Shown here: positions 35,758 through 44,352 of the stretch, one piece after another
Layout: each line of letters begins with the position of its first letter
How positions within the stretch are numbered: position 1 is the first letter of the stretch
Assembly: GCF_018255755.1 (NCBI RefSeq)
Contig: NZ_CP073766.1
Coordinates: 6,570,501-6,634,500, forward strand
Length of the DNA stretch: 64,000 nt
Direction: 5' to 3'
Source of the DNA: Chitinophaga sp. HK235
Lineage (GTDB): Bacteria > Bacteroidota > Bacteroidia > Chitinophagales > Chitinophagaceae
Notes under the pieces: generated by a model
Told to the model about the DNA's origin: nothing
The model's input: only the letters and a program-made list of their open reading frames with translations
Database searches by the model: none
Program-made: the position numbers and the translations under genes

Positions 35758-35782
35758 TGTATAGTATGATGTTGTTCTTAAT

Positions 35783-37132
35783 TTATTTGGGAAACACAAA
35801 GCGAAACGTAGTGCCTGTGCCGGAAGCAGAATGCACGTGAATAGTGCCATTGTGCAGGCGTACAATTTTTTCTGTGAGAGAAAGTCCGATGCCAAAACCC
35901 GCAAAGGACATGGCATTGGCGCTGCGATAAAACGGACGGAATATTTTTTCTGTTTCTCCTTCCGGGATACCGATGCCTTTGTCACTGACGGTAACATGGA
36001 TCTGTGTATCGGTGGCATTTAATTCGCAGTATACTTCTTCTCCGGCAGAAAACTTAATGGCGTTTTTAACGACATTGCTTAATGCGAGAAACAACAAATG
36101 GCGATGTCCCTGCATGGTTACCCTCGATACATCCAAACCAAACCGGAAGGCTATTTTTACGGGATAATGCCCGTTGTTGCTCCATTCATCCACCACTTCC
36201 CACAGTAGTTCGTTCATGCTTACCTGTTGTAGGTCGTTGTTGTCCATATTGGCCTGGGCCAGCTCCAGCAGGCTGCTGATAAGGCTGGTGAGTTTGGTGG
36301 CGTCTTCCACTACATTGCGTAGTGTGGTTTTATATTCTTCGGTGTTTCTGTTCTGCAGCAGGGCAATTTCAGCTTCTCCCAAAATGGCGGTGATAGGCGT
36401 TCTCAGCTCATGTGAAGCGTTGGCGATAAATACCCGTTGTGCTTCAAATGACTGTTCCAGGTGTTCGAGCAGATGATTGATGGTGATGGATAACTCATCT
36501 ATTTCATCTGTTTTGTGAGCATTGACATGTAATCGTTTATCCAGGCTGGTGGCCCGGATGGTCCTTACATTATCGATGACGTGGTTGATAGGGCTCAGGG
36601 CCATGCGGGAGAAAATACGGCCCAGTATATACGTAATCAGTAATGATAGCAGAAAAGCTATACTCATGATCCAGCCCAGCTTCCGCATGTTTTCGATACC
36701 GTTGCTGTCTGCGGCAGTGGCTACGATGATGAAGTTACCGGAGTTGTCTACATAGTAGATGGCGCATGCCTGCTGTCCATTGCGGGTGAAGCGCATCCGT
36801 TTCTGGTTGACCACCTGTTGCAGGGTGGCCTTATCCCAGCGTACGGTATCTTCTTTGATAAATACCGGTTCAAACTGGTTGTTGTAAATTCTGATTACTT
36901 CCTGGTTGAGGGAGCGGGGATATTTTTTTAAGACTGCGAGAAAACCTTCCTGCGAAAGGTTATCTTCTGCCAGATAAAACTGGGCCACGGTCATGGCCCG
37001 GTCTTCCAGTTTATCGTAAAAGCTGATTTTACGGTTTCTTTCCACCAGGGAATAGATGCCGGCCAGCAGGATGAGGAGGAGCACGGCAAACAGAAAAGTG
37101 AATTGCAGGGATAACCTGTTTCTTACAGTCAT
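35783..37132 (-). CDS. Sensor histidine kinase (HAMP, HisKA, HATPase_c)
   Basis: 449-residue inner-membrane kinase, paralogous to the one at 23814-25172. Membrane helices lie at about residues 10-30 and 152-172, with a periplasmic sensor of about 120 residues between. HAMP (LSPINHVIDNVRTIR) is followed by HisKA with H241 in NASHELRTPITAILGE, the N box (ALSNVVKNAIKFS) and G boxes (DKGIGIPEGETEKIF, GFGIGLSLTEKIV). It follows its regulator gene by 4 bp, and the SusC/SusD operon lies downstream on the same strand. The nutrient or envelope cue sensed is unknown. Confidence 0.95.
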   Translation of the reverse strand: MTVRNRLSLQFTFLFAVLLLILLAGIYSLVERNRKISFYDKLEDRAMTVAQFYLAEDNLSQEGFLAVLKKYPRSLNQEVIRIYNNQFEPVFIKEDTVRWDKATLQQVVNQKRMRFTRNGQQACAIYYVDNSGNFIIVATAADSNGIENMRKLGWIMSIAFLLSLLITYILGRIFSRMALSPINHVIDNVRTIRATSLDKRLHVNAHKTDEIDELSITINHLLEHLEQSFEAQRVFIANASHELRTPITAILGEAEIALLQNRNTEEYKTTLRNVVEDATKLTSLISSLLELAQANMDNNDLQQVSMNELLWEVVDEWSNNGHYPVKIAFRFGLDVSRVTMQGHRHLLFLALSNVVKNAIKFSAGEEVYCELNATDTQIHVTVSDKGIGIPEGETEKIFRPFYRSANAMSFAGFGIGLSLTEKIVRLHNGTIHVHSASGTGTTFRFVFPK

Positions 37133-37136
37133 ATTG

Positions 37137-37811
37137 TTACATTTCTCTCAATACATACCCTACGCCAATAACGGTATGGATGAGTGGTTTAGAGAAACCT
37201 TTGTCCACTTTGGCGCGGAGGTAATTGATATATACATCTATGAGGTTGGTACCTCTGTTAAAGTCAATGCCCCATACTGTTTCTGCCATATGCGCGCGGG
37301 AGAGCACCCTGTTTTTATTGGTGATCAGCACTTCCAGCAGGGAGAACTCTTTTACGGTTAAAAAGATCTCCCTATTATCCCGGAAAACGGTACGGTTATA
37401 ACAGTTCAGTTCCAGGTCGGCCACACGGTACACTGCCGCGGGAGTTATAGTGTGTCCACGGCGGTGCAGCGCATTGATGCGTGCCAGCAGCTCGTCGAAA
37501 TGAAAGGGTTTGGGCATATAATCATCGGCGCCGCTTTCGAAGCCCTGTACTTTGTCCCTGACCGTTCCCAACGCAGTGAGCATTAATATCGGCAGGCCCT
37601 TTTTAAGGGATTTGATGCGTCTGCATACTTCCAGTCCATGTAAGGTAGGCAGGAGCCGGTCCAGTATCACCAGGTCATAATCATACTGCATGGCTACATG
37701 GCAACCGTCCTGTCCGTCGTATGCTACAGTCACCGTATGTTGATGTGCTTCCAGTCCTTTTCTGATAAACGCTGCTACTCTAGGTTCGTCTTCTATCAAT
37801 AAGATATTCAT
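37137..37811 (-). CDS. OmpR/PhoB-family response regulator
   Basis: 224 residues. Receiver with D51 (LVILDRLLPTLHGLEV), acidic pair near residues 7-9 and K in DDYMPKPFHF. The C-terminal winged helix has FLTVKEFSLLEVLITNKNRV and IDVYINYLRAKVD. It is paired with the kinase 4 bp downstream. It is probably the activator of the adjacent SusC/SusD operon through the phased repeats at 35627-35681; that link rests on proximity and operator geometry. A palindrome CTGGATTA-N8-TAATCCAG (37858-37881) lies upstream. Confidence 0.95.
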   Translation of the reverse strand: MNILLIEDEPRVAAFIRKGLEAHQHTVTVAYDGQDGCHVAMQYDYDLVILDRLLPTLHGLEVCRRIKSLKKGLPILMLTALGTVRDKVQGFESGADDYMPKPFHFDELLARINALHRRGHTITPAAVYRVADLELNCYNRTVFRDNREIFLTVKEFSLLEVLITNKNRVLSRAHMAETVWGIDFNRGTNLIDVYINYLRAKVDKGFSKPLIHTVIGVGYVLREM

Positions 37812-37973
37812 AATAGTAATGTGGGGCTAAATTAAGGGGACTGCTGAATATTTAGCGCTGGATTAAAGGATTCTAATCCAGGATGAGAGCGTTTTAATCT
37901 CAGATGCCTGTTAAATAAATGATAAGCAATAGGGGGGCTTCTTTTTTTTAATGTCTTATGAGTAGGGATTAAC

Positions 37974-37981
37974 TATTTTTG
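37974..37981 (+). promoter_or_regulatory. Candidate -7 box for the DUF4397 gene
   Basis: TATTTTTG fits the TAnnTTTG -7 consensus of Bacteroidota and lies 47-54 bp before the start codon. No convincing -33 TTG was found. Confidence 0.35.
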
Positions 37982-38027
37982 CCCTTTTTTTAAATGTAGT
38001 GTCAGGCCTGCATTTTGTACTTAATGG

Positions 38028-38768
38028 ATGATCATGGAAAAGAAGACCTTGCTGTTAGCTGTTTTTGCTGTTGTTGCGCTTTTATCCTGTGAAGAAGATA
38101 AAAGCAAGCCTGCAGCCCAGCAGGCGTTGCTGATGGCTGTCAATGCGGCTCCCCAGGCGGGCCCGGTAAACGTAGTATATAACGACAGAAAACGGGTGAA
38201 CAAACTTCCCTACGGCAGCTATAGTAACCGTTATGGTAACGCCTACAGAAGTATTACCACACTCGAAACAGATGACCTGATGGTGGAAACCCAAGATGGT
38301 AAAGTGGTGATAGCCGACAACCTGTGCGTGGAACAGGGAAAAAAATATTCTCTTTTTATTTATGATACACTCCAGGGTAGCCCTTCCAGGCTTAACTATT
38401 CCCTGGTACCCGATAATATACCGGCGCCGGCCGTAGGTCAGGCTCAGGTACGTTTTCTGCATCTTTCTCCCGATGCGGCCCCTGTACTGGTGGATATCTT
38501 TAAAGAAACAGACAGTGTACGTCTCACGGCAAGCCCCATGCCTTACCTGGCCACTATCCGCAAACCCGCTGATGTAGCCGGTTTCAAACCGATAAAAGGA
38601 GGTGTCTACCAGGTGAAAGTAAAACAGCTCCATGGAGACATCGCAGAAACTATTCTGGACATTCCCCGCGTGAAACTCTCCGACAGAGGTACCATTACCC
38701 TTTATCTGAAAGGACTGATGAACGGCCAACCGCCCTATTCACTGGATCTTGGGCTGATCAGGCATTAA
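38028..38768 (+). CDS. DUF4397-domain lipoprotein
   Basis: 246 residues. A lipoprotein signal (LLLAVFAVVALLSC) is followed by a beta-sandwich of the DUF4397 type, with AQVRFLHLSPDAAPVLVDIF and a following PYLATIRKPADVAGFKPIKG segment typical of the family. DUF4397 proteins are abundant surface lipoproteins in Bacteroidota of unknown function. Start is ATG 38028 or the ATG two codons later. The stop overlaps the converging esterase gene by 4 bp. Confidence 0.85.
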   Translation: MIMEKKTLLLAVFAVVALLSCEEDKSKPAAQQALLMAVNAAPQAGPVNVVYNDRKRVNKLPYGSYSNRYGNAYRSITTLETDDLMVETQDGKVVIADNLCVEQGKKYSLFIYDTLQGSPSRLNYSLVPDNIPAPAVGQAQVRFLHLSPDAAPVLVDIFKETDSVRLTASPMPYLATIRKPADVAGFKPIKGGVYQVKVKQLHGDIAETILDIPRVKLSDRGTITLYLKGLMNGQPPYSLDLGLIRH

Positions 38769-39589
38769 CGCCGATGACCAAACAACCACGCCGGTAATAT
38801 CGCCGTGGTATAAAGTTCACTATATATCTCATGGCCCAGCTGGTCTGCTTCCCAGAAGCGCAGCCGGCTGCCGTGCAGCGTATGACGCAATAAGGAATCC
38901 GTGCGGAATGGATTTTCATAGTCTGCATTGCCATGGATAGTCCATAATGGCGTGGCAGCCAGCGCCGGCAGATGGTTGAAATCGGGTATGCCGGAAACAG
39001 CCACCCCGGCCGCAAAGAGATCTGGCCGCAGGCCAATGCTGTTGTAAACACTGGATGCTCCCATCGAAAAGCCTATCACATAAATCCTGCGGGCATCCAC
39101 AGGCAATACTTTCTTTAAGGAATCAATGAGTTGTAACACCGTATTGGTATTGGGACCGGGTACAGATACCAGCACCCCCCGACTGCTATCCATCACATAA
39201 TTGGATGAACGCTCCGGAAACTGCGGTGCTACTACATATGCAGGGTAGTCCTTCCGGATATCCTGCCTGGCCCACATCTTAGCGAGGATGCCCAGCTGGC
39301 TGATATTGTCTGTGCCCACTGCTCCGGAGCCATGCAGTACCAGCACCAGCGGGTAACGTTTGTTGCGATCAGCAGGCAGTGGTGTGAGTAACCGGTATTT
39401 GACAGTCCTGAACTGATAAGGTTGAAAAACATGCTCGTCTATCCCGCGGATAGCGGTTTTTATGCTGTCAACGTGTTTTGGGTTTGCAGTGGAATGAACC
39501 AGGGAATAGGCTTGGGGCTGCTGTTGGGCGGTAACGGCTATTGACAGCAGTAACGCCAATAGGGTAAAAGCGGAGGCATATTTTTTCAT
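38765..39589 (-). CDS. Secreted alpha/beta-hydrolase (PHB-depolymerase-like esterase)
   Basis: 274 residues with a signal peptide (AFTLLALLLSIAVTAQQ). The alpha/beta-hydrolase core shows the oxyanion strand PLVLVLHGSGAVGTDN, nucleophile elbow YVIGFSMGASSVYNS (Ser of GFSMG), a PLWTIHGNADYENPF strand with the likely acid residue, and a late His (DQLGHEIYSEL). This pattern fits the Bacteroidota prolyl-oligopeptidase/PHB-depolymerase-like esterases, often feruloyl or acetyl esterases, but the substrate is not determined. Its 3' end overlaps the DUF4397 gene by 4 bp on the opposite strand. Confidence 0.87.
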   Translation of the reverse strand: MKKYASAFTLLALLLSIAVTAQQQPQAYSLVHSTANPKHVDSIKTAIRGIDEHVFQPYQFRTVKYRLLTPLPADRNKRYPLVLVLHGSGAVGTDNISQLGILAKMWARQDIRKDYPAYVVAPQFPERSSNYVMDSSRGVLVSVPGPNTNTVLQLIDSLKKVLPVDARRIYVIGFSMGASSVYNSIGLRPDLFAAGVAVSGIPDFNHLPALAATPLWTIHGNADYENPFRTDSLLRHTLHGSRLRFWEADQLGHEIYSELYTTAILPAWLFGHRR

Positions 39590-39726
39590 GAAGGAAATGT
39601 GTGGAGTAAAGCTAATGATTCTCTTTACCGCATACCGAAAAAAGATGGTGAAATTTATCGTGAGTCAACAGTGTTCGGGAAGAAGAAGGGAATTAATATT
39701 TAAATTCACTGAAATAACCTCACAAC

Positions 39727-40542
39727 ATGAAACCTTTCCTCCTGCTTTGCTGGCTTTGTTTGTTTGCAGGAATATTTCCTGCTGCAGCCTGTTCTATTTT
39801 GTATTATATAGATACACAAACGGGAAAGATTTATGCAGTGAATAATGAAGACTATTGGTATGATGTAAACCCTTATATTAAAATTCTTCCGCATAAAGAC
39901 AATCAGCTGGCGCGGCTATGGTACGGATGGAATGACAGGGCGCAGGGAGGCGTGAATGAAGCAGGTTTGTTTTTTGATGGTGCTACCACACCGCTGGAGC
40001 AGCGGATAAAGGGATACCGTAATCCTTCCGGCAACCTGGGCGATGAGATACTGGCCCGTTGCAGGACCGTAGAAGAAGCGCTTGCGCTACTGGAAGAAAA
40101 GAAGGTAGCGCTCACAGATGGTCATATGTTGTTGGGAGACAGGTTTGGACATGCCACGGTGGTGGAATGGGTGGATGGCAAAAGAAACCTGATCAATATT
40201 AAAGACAATGTGCTGATGGCAACCAACTTCCTGTTAACCGATAAGGAAAAAGGAAATTATCCCTGTCCGCGTTATGCTGCGATGGAGGCTGCGGTGAAAC
40301 AACTACAGGCCGGTGGAAAACCGGTGGGGCTCAAAGAAGTAGGAAACATTGCGGCCAGGGCTGTGCAACCCAAAGCCATGGGCCCTCATCATCGGGAGTA
40401 CGGTACCCTGTATTCCAGTTTTATCAATATCACGGATATGGAGTTTGTACTGGTGTACAAACTGGACAATTCCAAACTCACTAAGCTGGACCTGAAGGCT
40501 GAATTTACAAAAGCAACGGAGCAAACCATCCGGCTGCAATAA
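39727..40542 (+). CDS. Linear amide C-N hydrolase, choloylglycine-hydrolase-like Ntn enzyme
   Basis: 271 residues. The signal peptide ends directly before the presumed N-terminal nucleophile cysteine (PAAA then CSILYYIDTQTG). The following GKIYAVNNEDYW, GGVNEAGLFFDGATTP and ATVVEWVDGKRN segments fit the Ntn-hydrolase fold of bile-salt hydrolase or acyl-amide hydrolases. Exported Bacteroidota members are processed by signal peptidase to free the catalytic Cys. Acyl-amide or N-acyl-amino-acid hydrolysis in the periplasm is likely; the true substrate is unknown. It converges on the oxidoreductase gene with 7 bp between. Confidence 0.82.
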   Translation: MKPFLLLCWLCLFAGIFPAAACSILYYIDTQTGKIYAVNNEDYWYDVNPYIKILPHKDNQLARLWYGWNDRAQGGVNEAGLFFDGATTPLEQRIKGYRNPSGNLGDEILARCRTVEEALALLEEKKVALTDGHMLLGDRFGHATVVEWVDGKRNLINIKDNVLMATNFLLTDKEKGNYPCPRYAAMEAAVKQLQAGGKPVGLKEVGNIAARAVQPKAMGPHHREYGTLYSSFINITDMEFVLVYKLDNSKLTKLDLKAEFTKATEQTIRLQ

Positions 40543-40549
40543 CCGGTTA

Positions 40550-41599
40550 TTATGGTTGTTGCAGATAGTTGTTGAGCTCATCAACGGTCTGACGGGCTGT
40601 CCTGCCTACACCGATCAGGGTGGCGGAGGCAAAGCCGGTCCATTGTCCGTAGCCTACCAGCCACAGACCTGCTATGGTGCTGGCCCTGGTGCCTTTGGTT
40701 TCTATTCTTCCATTGGGATGGATAATACCCAGTGGACGAAGATGTTCCAGTGAAGGCCGGAAGCCGGTACAGAATATAACGGCATCGGCTATTTCTTTTT
40801 TCCCATCTTTCCAGCCAATTCCTTCGGAATAGAAATAGTCGAAGGAGGGTAGATAGTGTTGGTACACACCGTTGGCCCTGGCTGTCTTAACGGAAGGTAC
40901 CATCACAATATGGCCAAGAGAAGGACGTTGAAAGTCTTTCCCCTGCTGCATGGCTTCATATTGCATGGTAGCTGCATCAAAAAGATATTTACCATCAATA
41001 TGGTCCGGTAGAAATTCGGGTGCCTGTCGCGTGATCCACAGGGTGTCGGCCACTGGTGATATATCAGCGAGCAGTTGTGCACCGGAATTACCTTCGCCTA
41101 CAATGGCTACCCGTTGTCCGCTAAAAACGCCGGGTTCCCGGTATTGGGAGGAATGCAAAATGTGGCCCAGGAACAGGTCTTTGCCGGGAATATCCGGTAT
41201 GTACGGATTGGCAAAACTACCGGTAGCACTCACCACTGCGCGTGCACGGTAGCTGCCGGCAGTTGTTTGCAGGAGGTAAATGTTCCCTTCTTTTTCTACG
41301 CTCAATACTTTCACCGGCCTTTGGACCGGAAACTGGTACCGGTTTTCATATTCCTGCAGATAGTGGATGGTTTCATCACGGCTGGGATAATGCTGTTGCC
41401 CGCCCGGCATGAATACGCCGGGTAGTGAGCTCCATTGCGCCGGAGAGAACAATGACAGGGAATGCCAGGTATGCTGCCAGGCACCACCCGGCCGGGCTTC
41501 ACCGTCCAATAGCAAATAACGCAGAGACGTACGCCTGAGATAATAAGCTACCGCCAGTGCACTCTGGCCTCCTCCGATGATGATCACGTCATATTCCAT
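40550..41599 (-). CDS. FAD/NAD(P)-dependent oxidoreductase (flavin monooxygenase-like)
   Basis: 349 residues with two Rossmann motifs: the FAD motif IIIGGGQSALAVAYYLRR at the start and the NADP motif VAIVGEGNSGAQLLADIS near the middle. The FMO/YUCCA-like tryptophan-rich segment (GGAWQHTWHSLSLFSPAQWS) and a late ADAVIFCTGFRPSLEHL strand are also present. It matches the ArsO/CzcO-like family of class B monooxygenases. There are no arsenic genes nearby, so no specific substrate is proposed. Confidence 0.88.
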   Translation of the reverse strand: MEYDVIIIGGGQSALAVAYYLRRTSLRYLLLDGEARPGGAWQHTWHSLSLFSPAQWSSLPGVFMPGGQQHYPSRDETIHYLQEYENRYQFPVQRPVKVLSVEKEGNIYLLQTTAGSYRARAVVSATGSFANPYIPDIPGKDLFLGHILHSSQYREPGVFSGQRVAIVGEGNSGAQLLADISPVADTLWITRQAPEFLPDHIDGKYLFDAATMQYEAMQQGKDFQRPSLGHIVMVPSVKTARANGVYQHYLPSFDYFYSEGIGWKDGKKEIADAVIFCTGFRPSLEHLRPLGIIHPNGRIETKGTRASTIAGLWLVGYGQWTGFASATLIGVGRTARQTVDELNNYLQQP

Positions 41600-41842
41600 C
41601 TTCCTGAATTAAATGTTCCGCTACAAAGGTCCTGCAATAATCCGTTATATGTTGCCTTACGAATAAATTTGCTGTTATCGATACCACTTTAGTGTTTGTT
41701 TTTTGTTATGTAGAGTATAACTACAGGCAACTTCTTTCCTGCCATCTGAAGGAATAAAAGCCTCAGCTGTCAGTGAATAAGACCAGTAATTAATAGTATA
41801 GCCACATTTTTTTGTTAACATTACACCCGAAATTTTGCAGTT

Positions 41843-42058
41843 ATGTTCCAAGTACCAGGAAAGATTAAAATCCATGATGAGTTATTACTTTCTCCGCGGG
41901 CATATGTCAAATTGTTTGAGCAGAATAGCGCAGCTATAGTTTCCGCCAGATTTATACCACCAAAGTTGGGAAGTGGGCAGGTGACTGGATATGTTCGGGT
42001 GAAATTAAAAAATTCATTCAGGAATGACTTCAAACTCACCCCCAGGAACAAATACTAA
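41843..42058 (+). CDS. Small unrecognised protein, first of a two-gene cassette
   Basis: 71 residues (MFQVPGKIKIHDELLLSPRA at the start, IVSARFIPPKLGSG in the middle). It looks like a real small basic globular protein, but I cannot name the family. An AAATTTTG element, close to a -7 box, lies only 5 nt before the ATG, so the transcript may have almost no leader. The next ORF follows after 13 bp. The local sequence is more A+T-rich than its neighbours. Confidence 0.5.
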   Translation: MFQVPGKIKIHDELLLSPRAYVKLFEQNSAAIVSARFIPPKLGSGQVTGYVRVKLKNSFRNDFKLTPRNKY

Positions 42059-42071
42059 CAATCATCACCAA

Positions 42072-42467
42072 ATGTCACCTCAGATTACAGAGGCTGCAAT
42101 GATGAGTTGGCTGAATAATCAGAAAGAGGAATTGAAAATCAGGCAGGATGAAATGCAGCTTCGGCGTTTGGAGATGCAGCAAAATTATGAACTATCAAAA
42201 GAAAATTTAAAATTACAAGGTCAGTATTTACAATCCTCTCCTAAGTTTAACTTTCAAAACAAGGTTGTCGTTTTGTCTTTTATTCTCGTCGCACTACTTA
42301 TTGTTTCAGGAGTATTTATATACTGTGTTTATTTAAACAAACAAGAGATAGCAATGAGGATTTTAGAAATTATTACAACAGCAATAATTAGTGCCGGAGG
42401 AGGGTATGCATTAGGAAAAAGCAAAAATAAAGAGGGGAGAGATGATAAAGCTGAAGTGATGGAATAG
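42072..42467 (+). CDS. Small coiled-coil, two-helix membrane protein
   Basis: 131 residues from ATG 42072; an earlier in-frame ATG at 42024 would overlap the previous gene. The first ~55 residues form a charged coiled coil (EELKIRQDEMQLRRLEMQQN). They are followed by one strong membrane helix (VVVLSFILVALLIVSGVFIY), a second hydrophobic, Gly-rich segment (ILEIITTAIISAGGGYALG) and a basic tail. The layout recalls DUF2335-like phage or defence membrane proteins, but I see no diagnostic motif. It is followed by a good terminator, so it ends the cassette. Confidence 0.6.
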   Translation: MSPQITEAAMMSWLNNQKEELKIRQDEMQLRRLEMQQNYELSKENLKLQGQYLQSSPKFNFQNKVVVLSFILVALLIVSGVFIYCVYLNKQEIAMRILEIITTAIISAGGGYALGKSKNKEGRDDKAEVME

Positions 42468-42470
42468 TTT

Positions 42471-42499
42471 AAAGGTCAGTATTTTACTGGCCTTTTTTT
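42471..42499 (+). terminator. Rho-independent terminator
   Basis: A stem AAAGGTCAGTA pairs with TACTGGCCTTT (one G-T pair) around a short loop and runs into seven T residues, 3 bp past the coiled-coil gene. Confidence 0.9.
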
Positions 42500-42676
42500 A
42501 TAGAATTTTTATTGGGAATTTATATTCAATGACCGATAAAAGAAGAAAATTACTTATTGTACTTTATAATCTTATTTAATATATTTATAGAAAGGTCGAT
42601 AGTTTAGAAAACAACGATAAAGCAGGTAGGGGGCGCCAACCGGCATAAACTTAATATCCACGTAATATTGAACGAT

Positions 42677-42684
42677 TACTTTTG
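42677..42684 (+). promoter_or_regulatory. Candidate -7 box for the sigma/FecR/SusC/SusD operon
   Basis: TACTTTTG fits TAnnTTTG and lies 25-32 bp before the sigma-factor start codon. No clear -33 element. Confidence 0.38.
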
Positions 42685-42708
42685 TTGTGACAGTTATATT
42701 TCCTTTTT

Positions 42709-43308
42709 ATGACCGTGCATAAACCAATTACTTCCTGTAAAGCGGGCACTGTGGCAGATCGGCTGGCTTTTGAGCAATCTGTGGCTGCTTACTGGAACAA
42801 GCTCCTGGCCATTGCGGTGGCCAAAACCAATGCACACGATGCGTTTGATATTGTGCAGGACATTTTTCTTTCTTTATGGGAGAAATGGGATACAGCTCCG
42901 AAAGATGAAGGTCTTGAGTTTTATTTGTTACATGCGCTGAAACTCCGCATATTTAAATACTACCGCACCAATGGCCGTTACCAGGCCCACCTGAAACAGC
43001 TGGAAACATTATTGCAGGATACGCTGGATACGCCCGGCACCTTTGCCCAGGAAGAGTTATATGGGCTGCAGGAAGCCGTATTGAACGAAGCCCTGGATAC
43101 TTTGTCGCCCAGTCAGCAGCAGCTGATGACGTTAAGAGTCCGTCATCATTATTCATATCAGCAGATTGCCGGCATATTGGACATAGATCCGGCGTCTGCC
43201 CGTGTATTATACAGCCGGGCATTGAAACAGGTGAAAACACATATCAAAGCCAATCCTTCCCTGGCACTCGGTCTGGTGACCTCCTGGATGTTGTTTACAA
43301 TTCCTTAA
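42709..43308 (+). CDS. RNA polymerase ECF sigma-70 factor
   Basis: 199 residues. Region 2 is seen in AHDAFDIVQDIFLSLWEKW, and region 4 at about residues 128-180 has SPSQQQLMTLRVRHHYSYQQ and AGILDIDPASARVLYSRAL. It ends in a hydrophobic stretch (LALGLVTSWMLFTIP), as is usual for FecI-like factors of this phylum. It is the first gene of a complete sigma-FecR-SusC-SusD operon and should activate it when the SusC receptor is occupied. Confidence 0.94.
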   Translation: MTVHKPITSCKAGTVADRLAFEQSVAAYWNKLLAIAVAKTNAHDAFDIVQDIFLSLWEKWDTAPKDEGLEFYLLHALKLRIFKYYRTNGRYQAHLKQLETLLQDTLDTPGTFAQEELYGLQEAVLNEALDTLSPSQQQLMTLRVRHHYSYQQIAGILDIDPASARVLYSRALKQVKTHIKANPSLALGLVTSWMLFTIP

Positions 43309-43354
43309 CGTTGGCGTAGTTAACATTTTTTTGCTCCCGGGTATTCTTCTGTAG

Positions 43355-44320
43355 ATGACACCACAAAAATATCCAGGGGCGCAGGCCCTGTTAGAAAAAT
43401 TTCATGCAGGGAAATGCAGCCCTGAAGAACTGGAGATCCTCGACCGGTGGTATAATGGTTTGGGAGAAGGGACACCTGACTTGTCTGCCCTGGAAGCAGA
43501 CCTGCTGAGGGAGCAGTTCCTGGCCAGCTTCAGAAATGCTTTGCCTCCGGCTGTTGTGACCTGGTGGCGCCGCCCGGGTATCAGGTGGTCTGCTGCAGCC
43601 AGTATACTGCTGATGGCAGGCACCGCATGGCTGTGGAAAGGTAGTCCTGCCCGCATCTCCGGCAGCCTGGCCCCAAACGGCATGGTGACCATCTCCAATC
43701 ACAGCACCGGTATCAAACAGGTAACACTACCCGATAGCTCTCATATCTGGCTGAATGCTTATGCTACCGTATCCTGGAAAAAAGACTTTAATCAGCATGA
43801 ACGCAGTATAACGCTCACGGGTGAAGGTTTTTTTGATGTACATGCCAGCGATAAACATCCTTTCATCATCCATACCCGGGATATGGCCATCCGCGTACTG
43901 GGCACACAGTTCAACGTAGAAGCCTATGCAGCGGAAAAAACGACCAGGGTATCTCTCCTGCAGGGTAAAGTACAGGTGGAAGCCCGTAAAAACAAATCCG
44001 CGGCCACTGTATTAAAACCCGGCTATGCCGCCGCTTACAACAGCGGAGAAACGTTGATGCATATCAGTGAAACAGATGCCGCCAAGGTAGCTGCCTGGAA
44101 AGACGGCGCCTTCACCGCCACCGACATCCCGCTGAAAGATGCGGTCACCAGGCTCTGCGACCGCCATGGTTATTCCGTAAAATGGAAAAATACAACAGAC
44201 ATACAAAAGAATATTACAGTCATATTTAAAACAGACAGCTTCACCAGAATGCTGGACAACATATGTTACATCAGTCGTAAACAGTATAAAATTTCCGATA
44301 GAGAGGTGACCATTTTTTAA
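43355..44320 (+). CDS. FecR-family anti-sigma factor
   Basis: 321 residues. N-terminal cytoplasmic anti-sigma part (CSPEELEILDRWYNG), one membrane helix near residues 72-92 (WSAAASILLMAGTAWLW), periplasmic FecR domain (LPDSSHIWLNAYATVSWKKD, then RVLGTQFNVEAYAAEKTTRV) and C-terminal DUF4974 (IPLKDAVTRLCDRHGYSVKW). It lies between the sigma and SusC genes and transmits the receptor signal across the inner membrane. Confidence 0.95.
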   Translation: MTPQKYPGAQALLEKFHAGKCSPEELEILDRWYNGLGEGTPDLSALEADLLREQFLASFRNALPPAVVTWWRRPGIRWSAAASILLMAGTAWLWKGSPARISGSLAPNGMVTISNHSTGIKQVTLPDSSHIWLNAYATVSWKKDFNQHERSITLTGEGFFDVHASDKHPFIIHTRDMAIRVLGTQFNVEAYAAEKTTRVSLLQGKVQVEARKNKSAATVLKPGYAAAYNSGETLMHISETDAAKVAAWKDGAFTATDIPLKDAVTRLCDRHGYSVKWKNTTDIQKNITVIFKTDSFTRMLDNICYISRKQYKISDREVTIF

Positions 44321-44352
44321 AAAAGCTACAACACTCCGAAAACAACTTTAAT

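Noticed and set aside
37858..37881. Palindrome CTGGATTA-N8-TAATCCAG as part of the 11-nt repeat system
   Set aside because: It is a symmetric palindrome, not a direct repeat, and its spacing does not match the two phased arrays; it may still be a separate regulator site.
42024..42071. Upstream ATG of the coiled-coil membrane protein giving an overlap with the 71-residue gene
   Set aside because: The added 16 residues are Asn/Pro/His-rich and the ATG at 42072 fits the normal gene spacing better.
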